Below, in pieces: positions 23,164 through 33,556 of a stretch of 64,000 bases of DNA. The DNA is from Oreohelix idahoensis (Eukaryota; Mollusca; Gastropoda; Stylommatophora; Oreohelicidae). How positions within the stretch are numbered: position 1 is the stretch's first letter; each line of letters starts with the position of its first letter. The stretch spans positions 62,001 through 126,000 of the forward strand of contig JAMPIV010021247.1 of NCBI GenBank assembly GCA_024509875.1, in the 5' to 3' direction. The position numbers and the translations under genes are program-made. The notes below the pieces were generated by a model. That model was not told the origin of the DNA and ran no database searches. It saw only the letters and a program-made list of their open reading frames with translations.

Positions 23164-23860
23164 ATTAGGTCAGTGACTGAGACTGTTGGAGAAAGAAAAT
23201 AGGAAAAAGAATAACCTGGTTCCTACCACTTACGAGAAAAAAAAATCAAAAATTCAAAAGATGATATCCTTAACCCTGGGATACCTCCTCCAAAATAAAA
23301 TCTAACTATCGCTGCTATTATCGGCAATAAAGCACTCAATGCAAAACACGACTACGCCAAATAAATGGTAGTTAAGATAACAACTGAAAAATAAGTTGCT
23401 ACAGTGGAAAAGCAAAAGAATATTGCAAAAATTAAAGAGAAAAATAATCCCTTAATTTTTAAAAATCCACTATAAGTTCGCCCCTGAAGTCAGATCGGGT
23501 AAGGGAGGGAATTAATCTGGACAAAAAGTCCGAAACACACTCCTTAACTTAGTTCAAACGCCGTTCTGCCTCAGTACCCAGTGAATGTTATACACTCACC
23601 ACTTTACCAGCATTTAGTATTACAATCAGCAGTTAACATATATCCCGACAAAATCAACCTGTAACCAAAATGTATATTATTCAAAGATGCTGTGGAAAAA
23701 AAAACTTATTAGTTTGTGTGGTCAGCACGCCCGTAAACAGATCGCTAGTCTAGGGGGTAATTATTTTTTAAAGATAACAACTCACAAGACATCACACTCT
23801 TACTCTATATCAGAATACAGAATCTTAAGTTACAAAATCCAGATAGACGAGTCCACGTTT
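23164..23860 (-). other. E1 leader between 5' LTR and gag
   Basis: Non-coding internal region upstream of the E1 ATG. It would hold the packaging signal. No ORF or motif is recognised apart from the tandem repeat at its LTR-side end. Confidence 0.5.
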
Positions 23861-23966
23861 GTCGTACTCGTCTTCCTATTCTAAGTTCAAAGACCGGAAA
23901 CGAGTCCTCATTTGTCGTACTCGTCTTCCTATTCTAAGTTCAAAGACCGGAAACGAGCCCTCATTT
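23861..23966 (-). repeat. 53-bp tandem duplication next to the E1 5' LTR
   Basis: Two copies of a 53-base unit (23861-23913 and 23914-23966) that begin GTCGTACTCGTC and end CTCATTT on the plus strand, directly followed by the LTR, which itself starts TGTCGTA. On the sense (minus) strand each unit therefore ends in TACGACA, the same as the LTR end. This is where the primer-binding site should be. A comparable 54-base duplication follows the E3 5' LTR. Confidence 0.85.
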
Positions 23967-26563
23967 GTCGTAGATTTCCGATAGGAGAATTAAGACTAGG
24001 TTTGGTCCCTTCTGAATAGGTTTGAATAGGTGATAGACTCAGTGAGAGTTAGTGAAAGGTAATAGAATTTCCACACACGTGAGATGATAGATTTGATATA
24101 GTGGCTGTCTCTGAAAGCGAAAAGAATTTTTCTCTCTCTCACCTATCTTCTACAACAGTTGTTACAGCGTCAGACAGACTACACCAATATACATATTACG
24201 TATATTTCTATCACTCACAGGCACGCACATACACGTGACGACAGGTAAACACACAGACGTGGGAAAACTATAACAATGATATATATATATTCTAGAACGA
24301 GCTGACCAAACACGATTGTTTAGTTCAAGAGCGATTTTAATATCAGGAAAAATCGGCTCACAACATCAAAGAAAGTACATCAAGGAAAATACATATACAC
24401 ATAGTCATAAAAAATCAAGGAAATGTTGCAAGGATGATAGCCCCGTTATAGTGTTAACTCTAGGTTTAGCCCGGCCCCGTTAAGAGAACAGATGATGGCG
24501 CCAGAGTCACAGATACATAGGTTTGAGTCTAAGAGTTTTTCTTTGTTTTATCTCGTAATTATATGCACAGAGTTTGAAAAAAATCTGATTTAACCTAAGA
24601 CAAAAACACAAGAACTCTAGCCTTAGCAACAAATTATGCAGATTGAAAAAAAAAAATTAGGACAGCAACAGGGTGTCAAAGATATAATAGTGAAAATATC
24701 ACTCAGACCAGCGTACACTCATTCATTCCGCCATGGCTTCTCATACTTGTACTCACGACTTTGCTTGCTGCCTCTTGGAACACATTGATTTTAGATTTTC
24801 ACACAGACTCCAAAAATGCAGTCTTCTGCCAAGAAGTCCCCAGTTCCAAAAGACGTATTTAACTTGGAGTCTCCGGGAACGACTACTTGGGTATGCAAAT
24901 TTGTTCAAATGTCTGATTAAGTCACCTAACAATTATTCCAGGCGCGGGAGTTAGCAGAGCACAGTGTCAATAGCGTAGGTTTCTAAAAAAAATGATGAAT
25001 GTCAGGTCGGTGCCTTCCCTCAGTATAGGATTCACTTTAGTCACACCACAGATTTGTCCACAAGATATAATCTAGTCGGGAAATGATTGTTAATATTCAC
25101 GCCACAGGCAGCAAATTATATAGAGTTTCTAGAAGAAATTAAGTGCTGGCTCCAAGGTCCAGTATTTATCATTACAGTCTTTGAAAACCCGTTATAGGGA
25201 TATTAGTATTTCTGTCTAACTTGCACCGTCAGATCAGTGTTACTTGAGAAAACCCACGTGGTTCAAAATAAGGACTGTCTATTTCTTCACAAGTATGGAA
25301 ACTACTACTAGGTGCTGGTAAAGTTAGGGTCACCCCAAAACTTTCACTGTGTGGAGGAAAAATAACACATATAATATAATAAACAGAATCTGTACTGGTT
25401 AAAACTTACATTTAAACTTGCAAGCAGAGAGCTTTGCTTATCATTTAAACTTCCCGTGACGTAAGTTATATTTAAAAATCAGCATTCCTCATAAATTAGG
25501 AACACGCGCGTATCCGTCATCATTCCTGAGGCTGGATTCTAGAGTTTATACGTTAGTTTAGAAAAATACACTCGACTGAGTATTAGCAGTTAAATTAAAT
25601 TCATAAATAGCTACAATTGCCGTTATAAGCTAGAAATTAAATTTTTAGTCTGCTTTCCACTGAATGCTTCCCTAGAAAATATAATAGCCTACCACTTTAT
25701 TTCTCTTCTGCGCTAAAGAAATAGATTAAAATGAATTAAGCGATTTAACACTTTAACACTCACAAAATCTATATATCTATCATATTAATTACCTCAACCA
25801 CAGAATTACAGGTAGTCGCACAACTTAAGAATAAAAATGCTGAAAATATTTCTGGAAGTCTAGAAGTTCGACAAATTGCCGAAACAAACTGAGATCTTCG
25901 CTAACAGCTATTCTGTTTTTCGAGCGACCTATCTACTGTGGAGTCTATGAGCGAGAATGAAATTAAAGTTTCAAACTTGGCCAATATCTTAAAATCAGAC
26001 AAAGGGCCCAAACTATTTCGCCACGCGAAATTATCTCCCCTACTCCCAACATTTACGTCCGCTTAACGCGTGTCGTAACTGTCACCTACTGACCACGATG
26101 TACGCGTGTCAGTTTCAAATCCCAGACAGCCTGACTCCATTTCAGGGCAGTTTTCACACTACAGCTGACCATGGCCCAAGTGAGCGCCGTGTCAGTTTGG
26201 GATTTTCCGGACACATGTCTGGATACTGACCGGTGCAGATGTAAAGTATCACACCTCACCGGGACTAATGCCGAGAAGAAGCTCGCGCGCTCGTTGAGAA
26301 TGTAGACGATTTGCTACGTCCTGTGTTCAGCGAACCGACTTATCACGCCTTCTGACGCCCTGCAGCCCTGACATCTACGTAATATCGTCCTAGCGCGATT
26401 CTCAGTTTAAGAGAAAGGAAAACAGGTAAAGTTTGCGAATTATATGAAAATAATATACGCAAAACGAATGGATGAAAAATACACCGGAAAAAAAATTACA
26501 GAGATAATAAAAGAGAGAATTTATGTGAAAGAATAGGAAGAAGATGTAGGAAATTAAATGACT
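23966..26563 (-). repeat. E1 5' LTR (2598 bp, lacks 17 outer bases)
   Basis: Nearly identical to 17381-19997; differences are scattered single-base changes and small indels such as an extra TA pair. It ends at ...AAATGACT, where the sibling continues for 17 further bases to GTGACA. The missing bases coincide with the LINE A deletion. Confidence 0.9.
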
Positions 26564-26566
26564 GAT

Positions 26567-27184
26567 CTTCACTAGTTCTTGTAACTCCTGTTCGCTTTCA
26601 GCTAACAACACGGTATCATCTGCATATCTAAGGTTGGTTATTGACCTTCCACTGATGTTCAGTCCTGGTATTTCCTGTATCTGTTTGAAAATTTTTTCGG
26701 TGTATAGATTAAATAGGTAGGGGGACAGCACACAACCTTGTCTGACACCTCTTTTTATGTCTATGTATGGTGAATAATTCCTTCCCGATCTTACTGTGGC
26801 AGTTTGCTCCCAATAAAGGTTACTGAGTATTCTTATGTCTTTTCCATCAATACCTATGTCTTCGAGGCATTCAATTATTTGCTCATGGTGGATTCTGTCA
26901 AAAGCCTTCTTGTAGTCAATGAAGCACATGTACATACTTTTTTGGACCTCTGTATATTTTTCTGCTAATATTCTTAGGCAAAATATTGCCTCTCTTGTTC
27001 CACTGTTCTGTCTAAAACCAAACTGCTCTTCTTGGATTTCGCTGTCTACTTTACTTTTTATTCTTTCCTGAATGATTTTAAGCCGTATTTTAATTGCATG
27101 ACTCATGAGGCTGATTGTTCTGAAGTCTAAACATTCTGTTGCATTAAGTTTTTTGGGCAATGTTATAAAGACTGATGTTTTCAT
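26567..27184 (-). pseudogene. LINE A copy 2, reverse transcriptase domain (truncated)
   Basis: The frame encodes LPKKLNATECLDFRTISLMS (RT finger), EEQFGFRQNSGTREAIF, CFIDYKKAFDRI (motif A), GVRQGCVLSPYLF (motif B) and NLRYADDTVLLAESEQE (motif C), and then runs out at the E1 LTR junction just after QELVK. Residues beyond that come from the LTR and are not LINE. It is very similar to copy 1 at 4453-5106 and adds about 30 residues at the N-terminal side that copy 1 lacks. All catalytic residues are present, but the domain is cut before motif D. Confidence 0.85.
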
Positions 27185-27279
27185 GTCATGTGGAATATTG
27201 TATATATCGTTGCAGTCATTTCAATTTGTATGTTGTCCAAGCCTGCTGATTTCCCTTTTTGTATCATGTATTGCATTCT

Positions 27280-28742
27280 CTACTTCTGATCTGAGAATGT
27301 TTGAGCCTTCATTAGAATCTGGGTTTTTTTACCTCTGTTGTCCTCGAATAGTTCTTTTACGTACTCTGCCCATCTGTTTGATATGTCTTTCTCATCAAGG
27401 AATATTACACCATCTTTGTTCTTGATACAGCCTCCTCCTTGGGCAAACCGCGACCTATTTGATAATTTCTTTATTTCTTCATGCTTATCTCTTGTCACGT
27501 GCTTTGCTTCCATGGCTTCTATTTCAATGCATTTTGTTTCTATCCACCGTTCTATTGCTTGTTTCCACATTGTACGTATGTTGTTGTCTATTGTTTTATA
27601 TTCTGGAGCGTTTTTTGCTCTCATTCTTTCTGCCATTTTATTCAAGACGTCATCTGTCATCCAACTTTGATTTTTTTGTAGGCTCCTTTTTAGGTAAATT
27701 TGCATTTGCTGATTGTATGCTTGTTTTTAAACATTTCCATTTTGCAGCTACTTTTTCTTCTGGGTTTTCTCTTCTGTACTGTTCCATGCTTTCTGTCATT
27801 AAGTGTTCATACTTATTTTTGACATCGACAAGATATTTTTGTTTTATATCTGGTTGTTTCAGTGCTGATATTTCCTATCTGGGGTTCCTCCTTTCTTTTG
27901 TTTCCTGCTCTTTTTAGCTTTATATTTACTTTGATGACGACCAGATTGTTATCTGAATTTATGTCAGCGCAAGGATGTGTATTTGCGCTTGTGACACTGT
28001 TTTTAAATCTATGTTTTATCATGATAAAGTCAATTTTATTTCTTGTTACATCACCTGGGTTTTCCATCTGTATAGTTTCCGTGGGTGGTGTTCAAAAAAG
28101 GTGTTACATTATAACCAGCTGGTTTTCTTCACAGAACTGGTTAAGTCTGTCTCCTCTATCATTTCTTGTCCCTAATCCATACTGTCCTACTATTTTCTTG
28201 TATTTTCCTTTTCCTACTTTTGCATTCATATCACCCATTACTATCAACACATCTGTAGATTTTACTGGTTTAAGTGTGTGTTGTAGCTCTTCATAGTATT
28301 CCTCTATTTCTTCTTCACTGTGTTCTTTAGTTGGCGCGTATGTATGTAAGATTGATATGTCAAATGGCTTTGCTCTCATTTTCAGTAACATCATTCTGTC
28401 CTTGTGTGTCCAGTATCCGCACACATATTTTTCTAATTCCCTCGTTATTAACGTTCCTACTCCTCTTTCGAGTTTTTTTCCTCCTGAGTGTATAAGCGTG
28501 TATTGGTCTCTTTTTATTTAGCCTGTACTCAATACTGTTGCCTCTGCAACTCCAAGTATATCAAGTTTCATATTTGTTGCCTCTAAAATGAGATTATCTA
28601 GCTTTCCTCCTCCGTTTAGAGTTCTAACGTTCCATGTTCTTATTTTTAGGCTCCTCCTACTAGTTTTTAGGTGGTCTTTCTCAGAATGTTCCCTTTCAAA
28701 AGAATTTGAGGAATACACGTCATTGGGTACTTTCTTCCTCAT
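27280..28742 (-). pseudogene. LINE A copy 2, endonuclease and linker
   Basis: Minus frames from 28742 downward encode an APE-type endonuclease: IRTWNVRTLNGGGKLDNLI (N-terminal catalytic Asn region), DILGVAEA (catalytic Glu region), LHTYAPT, IVMGDMNAKVGKG (the GDxN motif, about 28,230) and, in another frame, RNKIDFIMIKHRFK (about 28,030). The linker follows at 27280-27705 (SWMTDDVLNKMAERMRAKN, NKDGVIFLDEKDI). At least three frameshifts break it. The endonuclease would nick target DNA to prime reverse transcription. The start is uncertain; the Met at 28742 is a plausible first codon. Confidence 0.8.
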
Positions 28743-29031
28743 TAGAGGAGTTGCCTCTTTCCTGTTGTTATGTACAGTAGATTTCTCCCCAGGGGCCCAA
28801 GAGTTCTCTACATATATCGTTTCTTATCTTTTGGTTGTGATCTCATTACATTATGTCGGATGTACCTGGTAAAGCCCCAATCTCTTCCACGGTGGCTAGC
28901 TGTTGTCTTTTTCTATGTCCGACACGCCTCTAGTGCGCCACACACTTTGCTGTTTCGCTTTGTGAGCCATTAATCTTTTTAGATTGCTCGGCCTCACTCA
29001 CCGTCTCAGTCTTTATGTACTAGGGATGGAT

Positions 29032-29376
29032 ATTCCTTTGAGTAAGATTGCTCCTACTTCACTCATCTAGTTTAGCCAGTCAGCTAAGAATGTTGCCCGC
29101 GATGTGGCCACCGCCATACACAAGCGGTATTCGTGGAGCCATACATGAGCTAGATAAAGAGAAGGGAACCAAATATGACCCTGACTATCCATTATGGATA
29201 TGGTTGTCTCTCACCGTGAGGTACTATCCCTCTCTCTCTCTTTATCCTACATCATTTATTCACCTTTCTGCGTACCTGGCTTAGTGAAATGTAATCTGAA
29301 TGCAAAGTCTTCAGAAACAGAGTGAATAATTTATCTGCCTTGACTCGCGAGAAATCGCTGGTTAGCTAATGCTTAT
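29032..29376. other. No recognised feature
   Basis: Unique-looking sequence between LINE A copy 2 and LINE B copy 1. It ends with the first copy of the LINE B copy 1 target duplication. Confidence 0.3.
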
Positions 29377-29395
29377 GGAGAGAAGACTTACTTAC

Positions 29396-30612
29396 TTACT
29401 TAGTCGTTCCCCTTCTACCGTGAGGTGTAGAGGTTTGGAAGAGAGAACGGCAGACTATTCTATCAGCTGTCTTCTTCCTGGCCTGGTTCCATTCTAGTCC
29501 TCGGTCCTTCAAAGATTGTCTAATGTTGTCCTCCCAGCGGACCCTTGGTCGCCCTGGAGGTCTGGATCCCTGGCTCTTTGTTTCCCATGCTTGTCGTGGT
29601 AGCCGATCTTCTCCCATTCTGCAGACATTGCCAAACCATCTTAGTTGGGACTGTTCTATTTGGGTCTGCAGCGGGTGGGATTTTAGGCCTTGACGTATCG
29701 TCTGGTTGCGGACCATGTCTCTTCTTGTTACTTCAACCACCTTCCTCAGATACCTCATTTCTGAGGTTTGGATCTGGCTTTTGTGGGTTGTAGTCATTGC
29801 CCATGACTCGCATCCATATGTCAAGACTGGGACATAGGTGGAGCGGTATACAACCATTGTCGTTTTCTTACCAACCTCTTTCTTGCTGAGGAATCCTCGA
29901 TTTATGGCCTGAAAAAGTCTCCCAGCCGCTGCTTTTCGAGTGGCCAACTCTTCTTTGATGCCTCCCTTTCGGTCTATAATAGCTCCGAGATATTTAAAGT
30001 TGTCGACCTGCTCCAGGACCTGTTCTCCCAACTTAATCTGATGTTTTCTTTCTTCTCGTGATATCACCATGGATTTTGTTTTAGAGCTGCTTATGACCAT
30101 TCCTCTCTTCTCCAGCTTTTCCTTCCAGACTTGCAGGTTGGATTGGAGATGTGTCTCTGATTTAGCAATCAGGACAACATCATCAGCAAATGCTAGCTCT
30201 GAAATACTGACCTGTCTCATCTTCCAGTACCCCACTGAATACTTTCTTGTTCTCTCCTTACATGCCTTTATGACATCGTCCATGAGGAGTATGAAAAGAT
30301 AAGGTGACACGATATCGCCTTGTCTTACACCAGTGGTGGTCCTGAACTCTTCTGACTTATAGTTTGCTGTCCTCACATAATTTCTGCAAGACTTGTAGAA
30401 GCTCTGTATAGCATGAATCAGAGGTGCTGGAATGTTCTTCCTTGCCAAACAGTCCCAAAGTTTGCTCCAGGGGACCCTGTCAAACGCCTTTTCCAGATCT
30501 ATGAAACAAAGATGGATCTCACTCTTATACCCAAGGGCCTTTTCACTCAGCTGCCTGAGTGTGAAGATTAGGTCTTGAGTACTTCGGTTTGCTCGGAATC
30601 CTCACTGGGCTT
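29396..30612 (-). pseudogene. LINE B copy 1, reverse transcriptase and C-terminal region
   Basis: The minus frame from about 30,612 carries CFIDLEKAFDRVPW (motif A), GVRQGDIVSPYLF (motif B), SELAFADDVVLIAKSE (motif C, FADD), SKTKSM (motif D), the FKYLGAIIDR segment, and a C-terminal RPPGRPRVRWEDNIRQSLK basic tail. A TGA (in the position of TGC in copy 2) interrupts the segment just before GFRANRS at about 30,600, leaving an open stretch from the Met at 30448 to 29396. Otherwise the frame is intact to the stop near the 3' tail. The catalytic pair is kept; loss of the endonuclease makes the copy immobile. Confidence 0.85.
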
Positions 30613-30790
30613 CATCCAATTGTGGCTCAGCTAGACATCGGAGTCTCTGCTCTAGGATTCTAGAGTAGATTTTACCAGGGACACTGAGAAGGGATATGCC
30701 TCTGTGGTTTCCACATTGTCGATTGTCACCCTTTTTGAAAATCGGTGTTATGATGGCAATCTCCCAATCCTTTGGTATGGCCTTGTTGCA

Positions 30791-31274
30791 TCACGCTGTC
30801 TGTAGGACCCTTAGGAGTAGTAGGTCGCGTGATGCTCCCATGTACTTAACCATTTCTGGTGTTATACCATCATGCCCTGCTGCTTTGCCCATCTTGATTT
30901 TCTCCAGTGCTGCCTTCAGTTCTTCCATCTTTATGTCATCTTCACCACCATTGGTTTTCTCTTCTGTGCTAGTGGTTATCATTTCTGATGCTTGGCCTTG
31001 CTCACCATCAAGGAGTTCTGAGAAATATTCTTTCCATCTTTCCATTACTTCCTTCGGGGCAGTAAGCAATTTGCCTTGCTTGTCCTTTATAAATTTAAGA
31101 GGGTATTGTTTTTCCTTCCTTATGTTCTTTAGGGTCTTATAGAACAATTTCTAGTTTTCTTGCGCATCCTTTTCTAGCTTTTCTCCAAATTCTTCCCAGG
31201 ACTTCTGTTTTGCTGCTAGCACCTTGTTCTTTGCTTCTGTTCTGAGTATCACATATTCTCTATATTTCTCTAAG
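30791..31274 (-). pseudogene. LINE B copy 1, linker region
   Basis: Minus frames encode the linker between endonuclease and RT: EKYREYVILRTEAKNKVLAA (about 31,250-31,200), then KQYPLKFIKDKQGKLLTAPK and KMGKAAGHDGITPEMVKY (31,147-30,830), the last being the conserved PDG-like entry to the RT domain (here HDGITPE). A frameshift near 31,148 separates the two pieces. The same residues are found in LINE B copy 2 at 34945-35271 and 44391-44746. Confidence 0.8.
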
Positions 31275-31287
31275 GGAGAGAAGACTT

Positions 31288-31923
31288 GAAGAATAAAAAT
31301 ACTGATATTGAAGCTATCAAAAACAAAGCCAGGAAAGAAAGTTAAAATCTCCTTCACCCCTTTTCATCTTGTTAACAACAGGGTAGTTATAAGAGATTTT
31401 AACTTTCTTTTCTTGTAGTTGTTCTTGTTTGTATGTTTTTGTTGTTAATTGTGTCTTTCTTCTGTGAAAGGGGAGGACACAAACACACAATTTTATAGTT
31501 CTGATTTATTATATTTGGACTGAGTGGAAAAGGGGGTGGGGGAAGATACTATATTTAGATATCGAAAATCAGATTTTATTATCTTGAATTTACCACACTA
31601 TATATCTTAATCATAACCCATCAAGAATTGAACGCGATACTTCGTCTTCAAAAAACAAAACAAAAAATTTCATTAAAAGACTGAAGGAAATTCTTTAAAA
31701 AAAAAACAAGTTTCATTTCTAGAGATAATACAAGAATATCTGAAGAAGTATAAATTTTAGATAAAGAAAGAATTGGTGAGAAGGTGAAACGTCACAACAT
31801 CCCAGGTTCTTCATCCAGTATGGTTTATAGTTTTTTGTTTTTTTTAATGTCTCCTTGAAGAAATGTTTCCAGTGCTGCTTTTAGAATTGCTAAAGTGATC
31901 TTTTGTACAAATATTCCTTTTTT
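31288..31923. other. No recognised feature
   Basis: AT-rich intronic sequence with an A-run region at 31.65-31.71 kb. No coding similarity. Confidence 0.3.
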
Positions 31924-32265
31924 GTGACCTGTGACGGTGTAGTTGTAACACTTTTTGTGACGTGTGACGATGTAGTTGTAACACTTTTCTGTGACGTGTG
32001 ACGGTGTAGTTGCAACACTTTTCTGTGACGTGTGACGGTGTAGTTGTAACACTTTTCTGTGACGTGTGACGGTGTAGTTGCAACACTTTTCTGAGACGTG
32101 TGACGGTGTAGTTGCAACACTTTTCTGTGACGTGTGACGGTGTAGTTGTAACACTTTTCTGTGACGTGTGATGGTGTAGTTGCAATACTTTTCTGTGACG
32201 TGTGACGGTGTAGTTGTTATACTTGTCTGTGACATGTGACGGTGTAGTTGTAATACTTTTCTATT
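31924..32265. repeat. 34-bp minisatellite, about 10 copies
   Basis: A tandem array with unit TGTGACGTGTGACGGTGTAG plus TTGYAACACTTTTC. Unit starts are spaced 33-34 bases apart (for example 31964, 31998, 32032). Copies differ at a few positions (GTAAC/GCAAC, one GAGACG, one TGATGG). Because 34 is not a multiple of 3 and no unit frame contains a stop on the minus strand, three long minus ORFs overlap here; they are by-products of the repeat and not genes. Confidence 0.95.
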
Positions 32266-32938
32266 AGTTCTGTTAACGTGTTCTTGTAGCAGTGGTTTCT
32301 GTAGAAATTAGTTTTAAATGATAAGATTGCAAGCATCATCCACAACCTCATATTGAGTCACCACTTACAAGTGCCTGAAAATAATGTAGGTCTATTCTAT
32401 TTTTGTCTCTTCAGCTACCACTGCGAACTATATGGGGCATGCACATACATATATACCATCAATTTTATGCCAGATTCATAGATGGCAAGGTGCTTTGCAT
32501 CGACAATCACATTGATAATATTTTGTATTTCATATGATTCTTCATACAGCTGTGTTTAGCATTATCAAGCAAAAATGTTAATTAATGATAACGTTTCTTA
32601 GAAACTATTTCCAAATCGTATTTATAATATGTTGAAATTAAGGAATCTGTATAATTTGAAGATTGCAAAAACTGTTGCTGTAGCTTATTATAATAATTAA
32701 TGCGTCCTTATTATTTCAGAGGCAAATACTTATAACTGTTTAATCTCTTTTCAGAGTTATTATAATAACATGCGATGTCTTGTCATAATTACATTTATTT
32801 TTATCACACTGTTTTCATATTAACTGTTAATACTATTCACATGTTGTATTGTTCTTATTGGCAAATTAAATAATACATTACATGATGCATTTTATATATT
32901 ATCAAATAGAAACGCATGTTTCGTTTTATTTATCATAG
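32266..32938 (+). other. 3' end of intron 1
   Basis: AT-rich sequence with no repeat recognised. It ends with a T-rich tract and the acceptor TTTATCATAG directly before the exon at 32939. Confidence 0.4.
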
Positions 32939-33118
32939 ATCAAATACCTGACAACAAAACATTTAAAGAGGACTGTACCTTGGGTTCAAAAACCATCTGC
33001 ATGACATTTAACACAGCTTACGCAGATTATGATTATGCCAAGAAGAAATGTAAGAAGCAGGACAGCACGGTACTTCAAGAAAGCATGTACAAGGATATAA
33101 AAAAGTGTGTTGATTCAT
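32939..33118 (+). CDS. Host gene exon 2: cysteine-containing extracellular segment
   Basis: A 180-base exon between a TTTATCATAG acceptor and a GTAAGT donor (33119). Read in the phase left by exon 1, it starts DQIPDNKTFKEDC and has four cysteines spaced C-x7-C-x16-C-x18-C, with a Lys-rich middle, and ends in ...KKCVDS. Both ends are in phase 1, so the exon could be skipped or duplicated without shifting the frame, a usual property of extracellular modules. Together with the signal peptide this suggests a secreted protein or ectodomain with disulfides. If the donor were not used, the frame would continue for eight codons (one more Cys) to TAA at 33139. I do not recognise the family. No third exon was found in the window. 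Confidence 0.6.
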
Positions 33119-33453
33119 GTAAGTTAATATTTACAGCTTAATCGTTTCTTCTTTTCCATGTGTGCTTTTTTTTCTTAAACAAATTGTTAAACAAGGTTTG
33201 GATAATATGTGGCTGTTTAAAAAAAAAATTTAAACAGATTACAGCAACATTTCCTCAATGTTATAACTCCATGGTTATGATGAGCATTTGTTTTCAAGTG
33301 GCATATAAACGCTAAAAGGGCGTTCATGACAGGAAATTAAGAATATAAAAGACTACTGTTTGTCTTTATGTTTTGTATTAAAACCTTAATAGTTGATAAT
33401 ACAACAATGTGGTGGAAGTCTTTGTAATGTGACTGACAGCAAACTGATCAAAC
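33119..33453 (+). other. Start of intron 2
   Basis: Begins GTAAGTTAA. No coding similarity and no AATAAA that would favour a terminal exon. It runs up to the LINE B copy 2 target duplication. Confidence 0.4.
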
Positions 33454-33556
33454 TGATTATAATGTCTTACTTACTTAGTCGTTCCCCTTCTACCGTGAGG
33501 TGTAGAGGTTTGGAAGAGAGAGCGCCAGACATATAGATGCGAGTCATGGGCAATGA

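Larger units (their letters stand above)
17381..26563 (-). mobile_element. LTR retrotransposon E1 (Ty3/gypsy, GMR1-like family), RT-deleted
   Basis: Two direct repeats of about 2.6 kb (17381-19997 and 23966-26563) enclose a 3968-base internal region with one minus-strand ORF. On the plus strand the LTRs begin TGTCGTAG and the complete one ends CCTACGTGACA, giving TG...CA. The polypurine tract (AAAGGGGGGAGG on the minus strand) lies just inside the 19997 end. The LTRs are almost identical, so the insertion is young. The right-hand LTR lacks the last 17 bases, and no target duplication remains because the junction was deleted. Confidence 0.9.
16857..28990 (-). mobile_element. LINE family A copy 2 (RTE-like), interrupted by LTR element E1
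   Basis: The 3' part (16857-17380) and the 5' part (26564 to about 28990) are the two sides of a longer family A LINE. Compared with copy 1, about 228 bases of the RT to C-terminal region are absent at the E1 junction, and E1 has lost 17 bases of its outer LTR on the 26.56-kb side. This points to a deletion after insertion. The 5' half keeps the endonuclease and linker that copy 1 lacks. The exact 5' end is not defined; similarity-free 5' UTR-like sequence runs to about 29.0 kb. Confidence 0.75.
29377..31287 (-). mobile_element. LINE family B copy 1 (RTE-like), 5'-truncated with 13-bp target duplication
   Basis: The body spans 29390-31274 on the minus strand. Both sides carry GGAGAGAAGACTT (29377-29389 and 31275-31287), a perfect 13-bp target duplication. 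The 3' end terminates in TAAGTAAGTAAG repeats, the short tandem tail typical of RTE-type LINEs, also seen in copy 2. Compared with the full-length copy 2, the first ~1.4 kb (the endonuclease) are missing. Confidence 0.9.
542..32938 (+). other. Intron 1 of the host gene, 32.4 kb, transposon-filled
   Basis: Starts with GTAAGTATT at 542 and ends with a T-rich tract and the acceptor ...TTTATCATAG at 32938. It contains LINE family A (two copies), LINE C, a 5'-truncated LINE B, a solo LTR, the E1 LTR retrotransposon, a hAT MITE, SINE pieces and a minisatellite. That the two exons are joined is inferred from phase compatibility and splice consensus; no transcript is available here. Confidence 0.5.

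Noticed and set aside
22826..23176. Plus-strand Ser/Leu-rich ORF of 116 codons
   Set aside because: Antisense shadow of the E1 Gag coiled coil, whose Glu/Lys codons read as Ser/Leu/Phe on the other strand.
31825..32235. Long minus-strand ORFs of 76-136 codons rich in His/Thr/Ser
   Set aside because: They are produced by the stop-free 34-bp minisatellite in all three frames and have no start context or splice support.
33119..33141. Reading exon 2 through its donor as a terminal exon ending at TAA 33139
   Set aside because: Possible, but the donor is a perfect GTAAGT in phase 1 and no poly(A) signal follows before the LINE, so splicing is favoured.
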